From IMG/VR virus record IMGVR_UViG_3300046714_000544, positions 1 to 64,000 of that record: 64,000 bases of DNA; one strand, 5' to 3'. The stretch comes from a virus. This document shows positions 41,810-50,516 of this stretch, in pieces. The position numbers were made by a program, and so were the translations under genes. The notes below the pieces were generated by a model that made no database searches, was not told the origin of the DNA, and saw only the letters and a list, made by a program, of their open reading frames with translations. Position 1 is the stretch's first letter; each line of letters opens with the position of its first letter.

Positions 41810-42300
41810 TTCGCCTCCTTCTTAACATCCGTTAGGTTGACCGGGATGACGATATTCCCCGAATCCGGGTCACTGTAGACAGCCTGGAGGATGAACTGCT
41901 GACGGAGGTAGAGGAACTTATCATCCTTCCCCTTCACCTCCAGCAACTCACTCAACGTCTCATCCGCCTCATTGATATTCCGGAAGATGTGCATGTAGTT
42001 CCCATCATCACTGAAGGGATACCACTGATCGGACTTGCTGTCATACTTCACATACAACACCCAACCCTCGCAGATCAATTCGTCCTCATCTCCCTCATCA
42101 CTGTCAAGCGGCTCCGTAATCACGTTCACCTTCTTCTCCTCCTTCAGGCGCGGATGCTGGTAGCTGTGCACGCACCTATCATCCCCTGTCATGTTACTGT
42201 GATGGTTGATCCAACCACTACACCCGGGCACACCGCACGGGTCGCCCCACTCACTCTTCCCCACCAGCCACCTCATCAGTCGGCATATCACTTTTCCCAT
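41806..42300 (-). CDS. 164-residue hypothetical protein with Cys/His cluster
   Basis: ATG at 42300 after GGGGAGAG. N-terminal CGVPGCSGWINHH with later CVHS suggests a zinc site (residues 22-50). The rest is acidic. A longer frame to 42438 reads low-complexity sequence and overlaps the helicase gene. Function unknown. Confidence 0.6.
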   Translation of the reverse strand: MGKVICRLMRWLVGKSEWGDPCGVPGCSGWINHHSNMTGDDRCVHSYQHPRLKEEKKVNVITEPLDSDEGDEDELICEGWVLYVKYDSKSDQWYPFSDDGNYMHIFRNINEADETLSELLEVKGKDDKFLYLRQQFILQAVYSDPDSGNIVIPVNLTDVKKEAK

Positions 42301-43225
42301 CGTCTCTCCCCAACCAATGGGAGGTGCCGGGGAAGAAGCCGCTTTCGATTGCGAGACGCCTCCGCTTGGCGGTGCTTTCGGAGACCCCCAACTTTTTTCC
42401 CACTTCCGCGTCAATCTCCTTCTTCGTTGCGCCATCAAGGGAACCCATCATTAGGTACGTCGTTAGGAACTCGTCGTACAGGGGACTGGTTAGGGTGTAG
42501 CCATCGCGTCGATCCAATAGGAGAGGCAGTGGGCGGTAAAGGGCGCTGGCCTGGCTCTTGGTGTGGTACAGCCGAATTGACTGATACGTTTGGGGGTTCC
42601 ACGCGGCATCCCGAAACCGCTCCAACTTAAGCCCAACCTGCGCGTCATTGACCCAGGCTTGGGATCCGGAATGCCCCTCTGTTCTAGGGTTCGACATCCC
42701 CTTCTGTGTCGGCGCCTTCCTAGGGTGATGGATGACCACAAGCGCCGTATCCGGAAACATCTGCTGCAGCCGCCCGTAAACAATCTTCGGCGCCTTCGAG
42801 TCCTTGTCATCAAGGTCATGGATCTTCCTAAGGGTGTTGATGAAGACAACATCCGGGCGGGTGACCTCCCGCAACGACAGGAGTTCTTGTGCGTCCGTCC
42901 CCGAGAGGCTGTCGAGTGAGAGGGGAGAGGAAAAGTTGAAGAAGACATCCTCCGGCGGATTTGGCTCAACCCGGAGCCTTTCAGCCGCCACCCTCTCCGG
43001 ACTGTCCACGTCAAGGTAGAGCACCCTCCCCTTCTCCGTGGGAAGGCCGAAAAAGGAGGTCCCGGTCGCGATAGCCTTCGCCATGCACCAGGTTGCGGGC
43101 GACTTGCCGGTCGAGGTGGAGCCGTAGAGGAAGACAATCCCGGCCCTGGGGATGTATGGTTCGATGAGGAATGGCTGCTTCTCATATACCTTCTCCCTGA
43201 TGTCGCTCCATTTAATTAGGGTCAT
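42251..43225 (-). CDS. RepA-like hexameric helicase / RecA-fold ATPase
   Basis: 324 residues from ATG at 43225 with GGAGGAAG upstream. Walker A GSTSTGKSPATWC (about residues 39-51), Walker B VVFIN near 138, sensor-like VVIHHPRKAPTQKG and a C-terminal winged-helix-like part (KKLGVSESTAKRRRLAI). Matches AAA_25/RSF1010-RepA-type DNA helicases. Probable replicative helicase of this phage. Confidence 0.75.
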   Translation of the reverse strand: MTLIKWSDIREKVYEKQPFLIEPYIPRAGIVFLYGSTSTGKSPATWCMAKAIATGTSFFGLPTEKGRVLYLDVDSPERVAAERLRVEPNPPEDVFFNFSSPLSLDSLSGTDAQELLSLREVTRPDVVFINTLRKIHDLDDKDSKAPKIVYGRLQQMFPDTALVVIHHPRKAPTQKGMSNPRTEGHSGSQAWVNDAQVGLKLERFRDAAWNPQTYQSIRLYHTKSQASALYRPLPLLLDRRDGYTLTSPLYDEFLTTYLMMGSLDGATKKEIDAEVGKKLGVSESTAKRRRLAIESGFFPGTSHWLGRDDGKSDMPTDEVAGGEE

Positions 43226-43592
43226 CTTCCTCCAGGACAGACGGCGAAAATGGAGCTGGCATAGTGGAAGTGTACCATGGATTCTCTGTTTCAGGAGGAG
43301 TGAAGACAGGCTCGCCCTCCCCAACGGTTGAGTAGCCGAGGAAGGTATACTTCCTCGCCTTCTTCTCCATCAGGTGGAGTTGATCCTTGGTTAGGATCCC
43401 ATACTGTGGGGAGTAGACGTAACCCAAACTCTCCAGCTGCGCCAGGCACTTCTTCAACGTGCCGCAGAGGATGATGACGATGTCGAACAAGCCGGTTCCG
43501 AAGGGGATGTTAAAGGCGCTCCAGTAGTTCCCCATAGCCGCCTGCATCTTCTGCCGGAGACGGATCTTGTCATTTGTCGTAATCACAACCAC
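43212..43592 (-). CDS. 126-residue hypothetical protein
   Basis: Helical N-terminal half (NDKIRLRQKMQAAMGNYW), two Cys near 43 and 49 and a Pro-rich C-terminus. Overlaps the helicase gene by 14 bases. A helicase partner is possible by position only. Confidence 0.5.
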   Translation of the reverse strand: MVVITTNDKIRLRQKMQAAMGNYWSAFNIPFGTGLFDIVIILCGTLKKCLAQLESLGYVYSPQYGILTKDQLHLMEKKARKYTFLGYSTVGEGEPVFTPPETENPWYTSTMPAPFSPSVLEEDDPN

Positions 43593-43789
43593 ACCACCTT
43601 GGTTCGGCCCTCATGGCCGTGGATCTCATCCACCTGTTTGATGTTGTCGTAGATGTTTGTTGATGGGGTGGAGGTGAGCCATTCAATGGCGACACGGCCG
43701 TTGGAAAACTCGACCCCCTCCGCGACCGTCCCTGTTCCGCTCACACCATGGACATCCTCCGCCCGGTGGAGTTCAAACAACCTCATCAT
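43583..43789 (-). CDS. 68-residue hypothetical protein
   Basis: From ATGATG at 43789 (MMRLFELHRAEDVHGVSG). Beta-rich with several Val/Gly. Start overlaps the TGA of the upstream zinc gene. The frame extends to 43816 but without a ribosome site. Confidence 0.5.
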   Translation of the reverse strand: MMRLFELHRAEDVHGVSGTGTVAEGVEFSNGRVAIEWLTSTPSTNIYDNIKQVDEIHGHEGRTKVVWL

Positions 43790-43926
43790 CGATGGACCGC
43801 CCCGCAGGAACAGCAACGATACTCCGTCGGGGCCTTTTTGTCAAGGGGCTTTGTGAGGTTGCCCCAGGACTGGGCGAGGAAGGTGGGGCAAAACCCCACG
43901 CGCATCTTCGGCGCTTTCTCGTTCAT
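43786..43926 (-). CDS. 46-residue zinc-ribbon-like protein
   Basis: FCPT near residue 12 and CCSCGAVH near the end. Basic N-terminus (MNEKAPKMRV). ATGA overlap with the upstream gene. Function unknown. Confidence 0.55.
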   Translation of the reverse strand: MNEKAPKMRVGFCPTFLAQSWGNLTKPLDKKAPTEYRCCSCGAVHR

Positions 43927-44270
43927 CCCGCCATCTCCAATTGATCCGTCGCTATCACCGAATCCCAGGCTTGCTGGTAGGCTGTCTGTTCCTCGGGGGT
44001 CAACTGCTGCCCGGCATTAATCGTTGCCCAAGCCGGCACCTCTGTCGTCACCACATCCCCCTCCCCCTCCTGTGAATCATCGAAGTTGATGTAATACTTC
44101 CCCTCCTGAAGTCCAAGGATCGCGGCCTTTTCGGCCGGGAGGAAGATCGGCTCGATGACCGTCTCCCTCTCATCACAGGAATCGAGGAGGTTTTGAATAG
44201 CCTTCCTCATCTCCTTCGACTGCCGGTGGTAGTCAATAACAAACGCCTCCTCCACACGGAGGTCAATCAC
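43923..44270 (-). CDS. 115-residue acidic hypothetical protein
   Basis: GTG at 44270. Helical start (RQSKEMRKAIQNLLDSC), Glu/Asp-rich centre, helical end. Overlaps both neighbours. No family recognised. Confidence 0.5.
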   Translation of the reverse strand: MIDLRVEEAFVIDYHRQSKEMRKAIQNLLDSCDERETVIEPIFLPAEKAAILGLQEGKYYINFDDSQEGEGDVVTTEVPAWATINAGQQLTPEEQTAYQQAWDSVIATDQLEMAG

Positions 44271-44400
44271 TCTCGTTCTCCTCTCTCAACAACTGGGCAA
44301 TGGACTTGCGTCCGCCCTTTTCTTCTTTCACAGGTGGTCGAGGTTCGTGCTTGGTTTTCCAAGGCGGCCGATCTCGGGCCTCCTTCTCTGTCCGACCCAT
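44263..44400 (-). CDS. 45-residue basic protein
   Basis: ATG at 44400. Pro/Lys/Arg-rich (RPPWKTKHEPRPP), then a short helix (SIAQLLREENESD). Overlaps both neighbours. Function unknown. Confidence 0.5.
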   Translation of the reverse strand: MGRTEKEARDRPPWKTKHEPRPPVKEEKGGRKSIAQLLREENESD

Positions 44401-44720
44401 CAAGCGACCTTCGGTTCCTCAAACAACTTCACCCTCCGCTCCACCGGCTGACCCTGGCACCCATTACACTTACACCGGATGAACTGAGAGACAACGAACT
44501 TCTGCTTCTCCCAGATCTTCCAGAGGTTGAACGAGAGCGCCTTCGAGCAGCCCTTGCAGTTGAGGGTCCAGGGGTCGGCGGTCTGAATGGCGGCCGTCTT
44601 TGCTAGCGCCTGCGTCTTCTCCTCATTCAGCCCACTGAGGTGATCCTTGATCGTGAAGAGTTCCCTCTTCATCGAAATCTTGCACTCGGGGCAGGTGACC
44701 TTGACGGATGCGTTGATCAC
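44400..44720 (-). CDS. 106-residue zinc protein
   Basis: CPEC at residues 10-13, CKGC in the centre and CKCNGC near the end (about 80-85), consistent with two zinc sites. Overlaps the ATP-grasp gene by 4 bases. Confidence 0.6.
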   Translation of the reverse strand: MINASVKVTCPECKISMKRELFTIKDHLSGLNEEKTQALAKTAAIQTADPWTLNCKGCSKALSFNLWKIWEKQKFVVSQFIRCKCNGCQGQPVERRVKLFEEPKVA

Positions 44721-45439
44721 GCAGCGACCGCCTGAGGACTGCTGAGGCCCAGCAAAATCCTCAACTGTTCCCCATACTTCTTCAACACACCACTGTCTTC
44801 GGGGAGTGCCGGACGGCGGTTAACCTCACCGACAACCCACTTCCCATCCTCAAGCAACCAGAGATCAACGGCACAAGCGGTCAACCCGAGAACCTCCGCC
44901 GCTTTCTTGGCCATCTCGCGGCCCTTCTTACTGAAACCAACCGTCGCCCCAGCGTCGTAGTAGATCCCCCAGCCCGCATCCCACGACCTGATCCACGGAT
45001 GCGGCTTGTCATTCCTGGGCTTCTTATGCCCCACCTTGACCGACATGCCGTTGATCACGTGAACCCGGAATTCACGGACGACATTGAGCTTCTTCGTCCA
45101 GAAGGCCGGGTTCTTGGTACCGTGCAGGAGGTCCTTCCCCTCCTGATGGTTCGCCGTCCGCCCCAACCAACCGGTCACCGCCGTGTTGTTGAAGGGAGGT
45201 ACCACTATACCCTTTTCCGCGAGAAGAGTCAACTCCTGAATCTTGCTGCCGACGAGGGAGCTGTTCACAACGACGACACCGGCCGGGGCCTTGAAGTAGG
45301 AACCCCAGCAGAGCACCGTATCCCCCTTCTTCCACCCACTGAGGGGAGCTGCTTTCCTGAGGCGGCGCGCCCCCAACTCCTTTACCAACTGCCGGGCGCT
45401 GTCACTCGCTGCCGGGCAATGAACAAAAAGTCTAGCCAT
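44717..45439 (-). CDS. ATP-grasp-like ligase, peptide-ligation cluster
   Basis: 240 residues with an N-terminal domain (RLFVHCPAASDSARQLVKE), a Lys-containing substrate/ATP strand (KKLNVVREFRVHVINGMS) and ACAVDLWLLEDGKWVVGEVN with a catalytic Asp and EVN metal-binding Asn, the ATP-grasp signature. This family activates a carboxylate with ATP and couples it to an amine. It lies 5' of amidoligase and GAT-II genes, so a peptide- or amide-bond-forming role is the best reading. Confidence 0.7.
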   Translation of the reverse strand: MARLFVHCPAASDSARQLVKELGARRLRKAAPLSGWKKGDTVLCWGSYFKAPAGVVVVNSSLVGSKIQELTLLAEKGIVVPPFNNTAVTGWLGRTANHQEGKDLLHGTKNPAFWTKKLNVVREFRVHVINGMSVKVGHKKPRNDKPHPWIRSWDAGWGIYYDAGATVGFSKKGREMAKKAAEVLGLTACAVDLWLLEDGKWVVGEVNRRPALPEDSGVLKKYGEQLRILLGLSSPQAVAA

Positions 45440-45920
45440 TTGTCGGTCCTCCTCCTGTCGTCATCGTGGTCCACAAATCGTTCAAACCCTGGGTGGAGAA
45501 TTGTTGAAGGCCGTTGGCGGCAATGCTGCTGCCGAAACCGGCAGCTGTCCCCATTCCGTACAAGGCCGCCTTCTTCAACTTCTTCTTCGCCATCTCGTCG
45601 TACATGAGATCCCCCTTCGTCTTCAGCGGAGCCACCTCCACCTCATACCGCACCTCATGGATGTCGGCGAAAAGGAGCGCGGCGAGGTAGAGGTGAAGCG
45701 GGTAGGCCATCCCCTCCACAGTCACCGTGGGCGGACCGAGCGGTGTCACTGCCCCACCCCTGGGCACCCCGGGGATCTTCACCGCTGGCAGATCCCTGAT
45801 CCCGATCCCCTCCACCTTCTCGGCGAGGGCTTCCATGGCCGGCTCACCCACGGTGTAGATATGGAGAGCCTGCTCCATCGCCTTACCGGCCAACCGCCCC
45901 AACTTCACAAGGTCAAGCAA
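45432..45920 (-). CDS. 162-residue hypothetical protein of the ligation cluster
   Basis: TTG at 45920, 8-base overlap with the ATP-grasp gene. Hydrophobic helical N-terminus, a beta/Pro-rich centre (VKIPGVPRGGAVTPLG) and a Gly/Ala-rich C-terminus. Could be a substrate or accessory protein; I recognise no family. Confidence 0.5.
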   Translation of the reverse strand: MLDLVKLGRLAGKAMEQALHIYTVGEPAMEALAEKVEGIGIRDLPAVKIPGVPRGGAVTPLGPPTVTVEGMAYPLHLYLAALLFADIHEVRYEVEVAPLKTKGDLMYDEMAKKKLKKAALYGMGTAAGFGSSIAANGLQQFSTQGLNDLWTTMTTGGGPTNG

Positions 45921-45947
45921 ACCAACACCCCCCTTCCTGCTCTCTGT

Positions 45948-46205
45948 TCATGACCTAAACTTCCAGCCATACTGCGTGCCACTATGTACATCAGCCTCTT
46001 GTTGCGTTGCAAGTCCCAAGACTGTACTAAGATGAGCAACTAACTCTGGCAGCCAATGAGAAGAAAAACGCGCCTTCTCGAACCAATTCTCGTCATCCTC
46101 GGACTCGATAACAACCATGATATGAGGATCCCCCTTACCTCGTGGGCACAGGGATACTCTAAACTGTTGGCCACCGACAGTGGTGATCTCAGTGATCTCG
46201 GTCAC
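45948..46205 (-). CDS. 85-residue hypothetical protein
   Basis: GTG at 46205 overlaps the GAT-II stop region. Beta-rich (QQFRVSLCPRGKGDPHIMVV) with a helical centre. Lies in the ligation cluster. Function unknown. Confidence 0.5.
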   Translation of the reverse strand: MTEITEITTVGGQQFRVSLCPRGKGDPHIMVVIESEDDENWFEKARFSSHWLPELVAHLSTVLGLATQQEADVHSGTQYGWKFRS

Positions 46206-47023
46206 GACTGCACCCTCACCCCGCTCAGCTGCAACCGGTTGTTCATATGCGACACAAGGTTGGCAATCTCAACCTCCGACATCATCCCCTCCTCAGTCCC
46301 AGCAGTCTGAGGGCCACTGGTCCCTTGGGTCGATGAAGAGATGACCTTCACTTGTGGCGACGTCGGTGCTTTTGGGCCCGGCAAAAAGCCCACCGGCTCC
46401 TTCTTCGAAGCCGCCTCCACTATCCTGTAGCTGGTGTTGGAAGCGATGAAGCCCTTGTCGGTAATCCAGTCACCCCAGTAGGCCGTGCCGTCCATGTTCA
46501 ACACCACGACCCTCTTGATATCCCCGATGCAGGTCAGGTAGCCCAGGCCGAAATTTCCGGCGAGGAAGGCCAGGAACCGCGTGTCCGACCAATGGCTGTT
46601 GGGCATCTTCAATGCCCCCTTCGCCGCGCGGGCCACCTCGATCGCCTCCTGTCGCCATGACGTGAAGGTCCCATTATGCATCAAGACCCCATCCTTGCAC
46701 ACCCCGGACAGATCCAGGGACGCCTTACCGTCCAGGGGGAAGGGGTGGGTGAGGGCAGCATTCGCGGCTCCCACCGAAGCGGCGCGGAAGTGGATCAAGA
46801 GGGGGAAACAGCTCCTCCCCTCCTTCGTCCGGAGCTTCAAGTCCTCAATCCAATCGAGGAGGCCCTTCCTCCCATCCTTCCCCTCAAGAGCGAGCCCCTT
46901 CTCCCACCGGATGCCCTCCTTCGTCGTCCAGGCAATCCCGGCGCCGTCATCATGAATCCGCTCACTCTCCCGCAGTTCGGCCAGGGAGGGGAGGGCGTAG
47001 TAGCACGCGAATGCGACGCACAT
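46202..47023 (-). CDS. Class II glutamine amidotransferase (Ntn hydrolase)
   Basis: 273 residues starting Met-Cys, which exposes a catalytic N-terminal Cys after Met removal. HFRAASVG, ALTHPFPL and GVLMHNGTF match class II glutaminases (Gln binding and oxyanion segments). It would release ammonia from glutamine for the adjacent ligases. TAATG overlap with the amidoligase gene. Confidence 0.75.
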   Translation of the reverse strand: MCVAFACYYALPSLAELRESERIHDDGAGIAWTTKEGIRWEKGLALEGKDGRKGLLDWIEDLKLRTKEGRSCFPLLIHFRAASVGAANAALTHPFPLDGKASLDLSGVCKDGVLMHNGTFTSWRQEAIEVARAAKGALKMPNSHWSDTRFLAFLAGNFGLGYLTCIGDIKRVVVLNMDGTAYWGDWITDKGFIASNTSYRIVEAASKKEPVGFLPGPKAPTSPQVKVISSSTQGTSGPQTAGTEEGMMSEVEIANLVSHMNNRLQLSGVRVQS

Positions 47024-47733
47024 TACCTGCTCACCTCTCCCACAGTCACAACCCTCTCCATCACCTTCTCCTTCCCCGTACTGTACAGGGAGATGTAGTC
47101 ATTGAACGTCTTCTTCGTCTCCACGAGGGCACTCAGGGCCTTCGCCTTCTCCGTGAACGTCGGGAACAACCGCACCTCCACCGTGCTATGGAGGCCATGA
47201 GGATAATTAATGACAGTCCTCCTTGGCGCCCCCGCATTGCTGTTCTTCTTCTTCACCCCCACCTGCTGACGGGGGGTAAACTTCCGCAGGGCAAACCTGT
47301 TCTTCCCCTCCAGCCGATATCTGAAGAGGCTGTTCTCCGGCACCTCCTTCGCCCCCCAGAGATGCATCCTTCTGAGGAAGAAGTTGAAAAACTTCGCGCT
47401 CATCACATCCTCATAGAAGAGGGCGGATGGGAAGGAGAGGTGGAAGTGAATCCCGGCGCTCTTCTCCTGATTAGTCCCCACCTGCGTCGGCGCGGGAACG
47501 TCGAGGGGGTAGTGGGCAAGCAGCCACTTCTCATCCTCCCCCTCTGCGCTCAACGGAGGGGAAACAACCTCCCCCCAGTGCTGCTTCTGGGGATGGTACC
47601 CCTCAGGCGCGGGAACGCTGACGTCCTCACTGTACAGGACATCCTCGAAGAGGGTATCCCTCCACCCGCCCTCCAGCTCGATGCCGATCTGGGAGAGGTT
47701 GGGGTAGGTTGCTTTACCTTGGGTTGCTTCCAT
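47023..47733 (-). CDS. Amidoligase (COOH-NH2 ligase superfamily)
   Basis: 236 residues with IGIELEGGW (metal-binding Glu pair), SAGIHFHLSF and HSTVEVRLFP, the three conserved blocks of the glutamine-synthetase-like amidoligase family. Predicted to form an amide bond using ATP. Directly beside the GAT-II gene. Confidence 0.75.
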   Translation of the reverse strand: MEATQGKATYPNLSQIGIELEGGWRDTLFEDVLYSEDVSVPAPEGYHPQKQHWGEVVSPPLSAEGEDEKWLLAHYPLDVPAPTQVGTNQEKSAGIHFHLSFPSALFYEDVMSAKFFNFFLRRMHLWGAKEVPENSLFRYRLEGKNRFALRKFTPRQQVGVKKKNSNAGAPRRTVINYPHGLHSTVEVRLFPTFTEKAKALSALVETKKTFNDYISLYSTGKEKVMERVVTVGEVSR

Positions 47734-47734
47734 A

Positions 47735-48232
47735 TCAGGCCGCGTCCCACTTCTTCACCCGGATCTCCATGTTCTTTGAGGGCGGGTGGATCACGTTGTT
47801 GAAGAGGCAACAAACCGCCCTCTCAGCCGCGTGCATGTAGGCATCCCGCATGGTGTTGTTCGAGGGGCCGAAGAGCATCTCCACGCCGGCCGCGCTACCG
47901 ATCCCAACAAGCGTCAGGGGCGCGATGTTGAAAGACCCGCCCTGCTCCAGATATCCCTCATCATAATCGATGAAGAACCTTTCCTCCTCCCCACCGTATT
48001 CGAGGATGGACGGGAGGGGGACGGGGTAGTGCAACTTCCCAGTGACGGTCTTCATCGTAGAATGCCCCGCGCGCTCCATGGAACTGATCAGGAACGGTTC
48101 AATGACCTCGCTCCGCATCCAGACCAAGGTCCCCTTCCCATTCGACGTCAGGCGCACATGGATCAGCTTGCTCGTCGCGTCCGGCATTCCTTCCCTCCCC
48201 TCACTTCTCACAACTTCAATGTCCAACATCAC
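47735..48232 (-). CDS. 165-residue hypothetical protein of the ligation cluster
   Basis: Compact alpha/beta protein: LIHVRLTSNGKGTLVWMRSE at the N-terminus, SAAGVEMLFGPSNN in the centre and a Cys pair near 141. No family recognised. It may be the substrate or a targeting factor because it sits between two ligase genes. Confidence 0.5.
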   Translation of the reverse strand: MMLDIEVVRSEGREGMPDATSKLIHVRLTSNGKGTLVWMRSEVIEPFLISSMERAGHSTMKTVTGKLHYPVPLPSILEYGGEEERFFIDYDEGYLEQGGSFNIAPLTLVGIGSAAGVEMLFGPSNNTMRDAYMHAAERAVCCLFNNVIHPPSKNMEIRVKKWDAA

Positions 48233-48627
48233 TCACTCCAATCGACTTGTTGAATGTCCGGATTTTTCAGCAACTGTTCCGCCACTTCCACCGGAACCAT
48301 CCCGGTGGACATCTTATGCTTCCCAGCCCGGATCCGCAACCAGAGCCTGTTCCCCAGTTCCAGGAACTTGTTCCAGCAGGTCTGGCAGAGGTCGAGGGTT
48401 TTGCGGTTGGTGAGGCTGACGGGTTTCCCCGGCCCCTCACCGAAGGCGAAGATGTACTCTCCCGTTGACCCCCCGCAGATCAGGCACTTCGCTCCCGGGA
48501 TGTTGCAGGAGACGACAATCTCATACTCCCTGGTGATGATGGAGTCGTTCATGTCCAGATATTCCCCGTCGTGGACGGGTTCCCTGGCTACCCGGAAGAC
48601 CTTCTTATGTCGATGCTTTCCCATCAT
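48229..48627 (-). CDS. 132-residue zinc protein of the ligation cluster
   Basis: ATG at 48627 overlaps the COOH-NH2 ligase stop. CLICGG near residue 49 and CQTCW near 82 form one treble-clef-like site; the N-terminus is basic (MGKHRHKKVFRVAR). Possible adaptor. Confidence 0.55.
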   Translation of the reverse strand: MMGKHRHKKVFRVAREPVHDGEYLDMNDSIITREYEIVVSCNIPGAKCLICGGSTGEYIFAFGEGPGKPVSLTNRKTLDLCQTCWNKFLELGNRLWLRIRAGKHKMSTGMVPVEVAEQLLKNPDIQQVDWSE

Positions 48628-49742
48628 GCCGCCTTCCTTAGGGGGACCTTCTTCTGCGCGCCCTCGAACATGGCCTCTCGATCCATCGAGACGTTGAAGT
48701 TGGCCCATCCGTAGTAGAAGGGGGTGATGCCGTTGAAGTTACCCGGGATCTGCCGGTGCCCCTGATACAGCACCTCATCACCCCTCTTATCCAGCCAGGT
48801 GCGGAGGCGGGACAGCTTGGCGAGATCAACGCCCATATTCCTGTATGGGCTACTGGTGATTAGGCAGGCCTCGATGAACTTCTCGGCCGCCACCCGATCC
48901 CCCTCCTGGATGGCGTTCGCCGCACTCTCAGCCCTGGCTTCCCAGGACTTGAGGACAGCGGGTTCCCAGCTGGCCGGAAGATCCATGACCGCACGCCCGA
49001 GACCGTACAGGAGGGAGACAACCGGTTCCGCAACAAAGGCCCTCGCGGACGGTGTCCGGTATTCCAGGCCCCAGAAGCCAGTCCCGTAGTTCTGGAGGCG
49101 GAACTCCCCGGCCTTCCCATAATGGAGGCGCCGCTGCTTCTCCAGCAGATCCCCATGGAGGTACGTATGCGTCACCCCCACGAAGCAGTCCATCAACTTC
49201 GTCAGTTGGCAGACCTCGGCGCGCACCTTGTACAACTCGTCCCCAGACTCCAGGCGGGCGAAGACCGCCTTACCAACAGGACCGAATGGGTAGTTCTTAT
49301 TCCCGATGCAGAAGTGCATATGCCCACCCACATGACGGAAGGGGTAGGTCCGTGCATCGACATGGATGTCGATCGGGGCGCCGCCATGGTAGGCGGAAAA
49401 GGCGGGCTCACAGCCGAAGGACTGAAGGTCCATAGGACCCTCGGTGATATCCTTCAGATCAATGAGAACAGTGGGGGTTGCGATGAGCTTAGCGACCTGA
49501 CCCCTTGCCTTCAGGGCCAGCATCGCCTCGTTCATGTATCCAACGAGACGCTCGCGGCAATCCTGCGGGCGGGGCGCGAACTCAACCGCATACCCATCCC
49601 GATAGATATGCCAGTTGGGGGGCTCGGAAGCCTTATCCCTGAGCGGGGAGGTCTTGTGAGGAACGTCTAGGGCGTGCGCCGGACGTACACGCCCATCTTT
49701 GTCAGCGGTGAAAAATTCCGGATCGGCACCAATGAGGATCAT
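48624..49742 (-). CDS. Phage COOH-NH2 ligase (glutamine-synthetase-like)
   Basis: 372 residues with GADPEFFTADKDGRV at the N-terminus, the block YAVEFAPRP, GGHMHFCIGN and FWGLEYRTPSA. This is the phage-type COOH-NH2 ligase, a second amidoligase distinct from the one at 47023. Expected to link a carboxylate and an amine, perhaps on proteins or peptides. Confidence 0.8.
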   Translation of the reverse strand: MILIGADPEFFTADKDGRVRPAHALDVPHKTSPLRDKASEPPNWHIYRDGYAVEFAPRPQDCRERLVGYMNEAMLALKARGQVAKLIATPTVLIDLKDITEGPMDLQSFGCEPAFSAYHGGAPIDIHVDARTYPFRHVGGHMHFCIGNKNYPFGPVGKAVFARLESGDELYKVRAEVCQLTKLMDCFVGVTHTYLHGDLLEKQRRLHYGKAGEFRLQNYGTGFWGLEYRTPSARAFVAEPVVSLLYGLGRAVMDLPASWEPAVLKSWEARAESAANAIQEGDRVAAEKFIEACLITSSPYRNMGVDLAKLSRLRTWLDKRGDEVLYQGHRQIPGNFNGITPFYYGWANFNVSMDREAMFEGAQKKVPLRKAA

Positions 49743-49745
49743 CCT

Positions 49746-50084
49746 CTAGGAAATCGGCCTCCCCACATCACAGTTAGAGAGGAAGCAGTTCGCGATGTGG
49801 GTTCGGAACTCCTTCATATCAGCACCAGGGAACGTTTCAAGCAGCCTTTGGAAGGCTACCTTTCTGCCTACCTTCTTGTCAAAGTTGTCGTTCAGGGAGC
49901 ACACACTCGATGCCTCGCCTAGGGTCTCCCATTGCGCGCCGGGTCCTTTTGGAGAGGAAGGAATGCGACGTGCCAAGGTCGCGGTCACCGTTCTCCTCTT
50001 TGCGGGGAACCCGAACGGCTCCTCCGTTGCAGGGCTGTAGAAGAACCGGAGTCCATACTCGTATCCGTTCAGTTCGAAACGCAT
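49746..50084 (-). CDS. 112-residue hypothetical protein
   Basis: Starts MRFELNGYEYGLRFFYSP. Beta N-terminal part, a basic centre (KRRTVTATLARR) and a C-terminal helix with two Cys near the end. Next to the COOH-NH2 ligase gene. Function unknown. Confidence 0.55.
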   Translation of the reverse strand: MRFELNGYEYGLRFFYSPATEEPFGFPAKRRTVTATLARRIPSSPKGPGAQWETLGEASSVCSLNDNFDKKVGRKVAFQRLLETFPGADMKEFRTHIANCFLSNCDVGRPIS

Positions 50085-50220
50085 GTTGCTTCCTTTTCTT
50101 GACGGAGGCCGTAGCCTCCATTACCTTCCGTGCGAGCCAAAACGACCTCTTTCCTGCCTGCCTGGTACGATCACTAAGGCGCTGCCATTTCCCTGCGTGG
50201 GAACGGATTAGCTGTTTCAA
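50085..50220 (-). other. Intergenic stretch with a palindromic hairpin
   Basis: No convincing gene in 136 bases. A perfect stem GGAGGC/GCCTCC with a 4-base loop (50104-50119) lies in the leader of the gene at 50084. A frame from 50220 overlaps the downstream gene and has no ribosome site. Confidence 0.4.
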
Positions 50221-50412
50221 CTAGGTGAACACGATATCCCATGCTTCGGCGGCGTAGACCAACTCTCGGGCCATATTGCGCATTGCGCGACTTTCCCCCC
50301 AATAATGGGTGCGGGCAGCTTCCTCCCTTGCTTTTCTGGCCAGGCGACGTAGATGAACGCTAGCGTCCTTCCAAATTTCCTCTACATCTGGTTCTGACAT
50401 GTCAGACCTCAT
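50221..50412 (-). CDS. 63-residue helical protein
   Basis: Acidic N-terminus, then two Arg/Ala-rich helices (LRRLARKAREEAARTH, SRAMRNMARELV). An internal ATG at residue 5 is an alternative start. Function unknown. Confidence 0.5.
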   Translation of the reverse strand: MRSDMSEPDVEEIWKDASVHLRRLARKAREEAARTHYWGESRAMRNMARELVYAAEAWDIVFT

Positions 50413-50503
50413 CCTTGCTGACCCGGATGAACTTCCCGCAATCGGGGCAGGAGACCTTCCGATAGAAGGTCACGCCCTTCGACAACCACCGCACCTCGAC
50501 GAT
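50402..50503 (-). CDS. 33-residue zinc-ribbon fragment-like protein, ATC start
   Basis: Reads VEVRWLSKGVTFYRKV, then CPDCGKFIRVSKDEV. ATC at 50503 follows GGGAGG by 8 bases; an in-frame GTG is 9 bases further in but too far from the ribosome site. A long frame upstream is antisense-like noise. Confidence 0.4.
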   Translation of the reverse strand: MVEVRWLSKGVTFYRKVSCPDCGKFIRVSKDEV

Positions 50504-50516
50504 GGTCGAAGCCTCC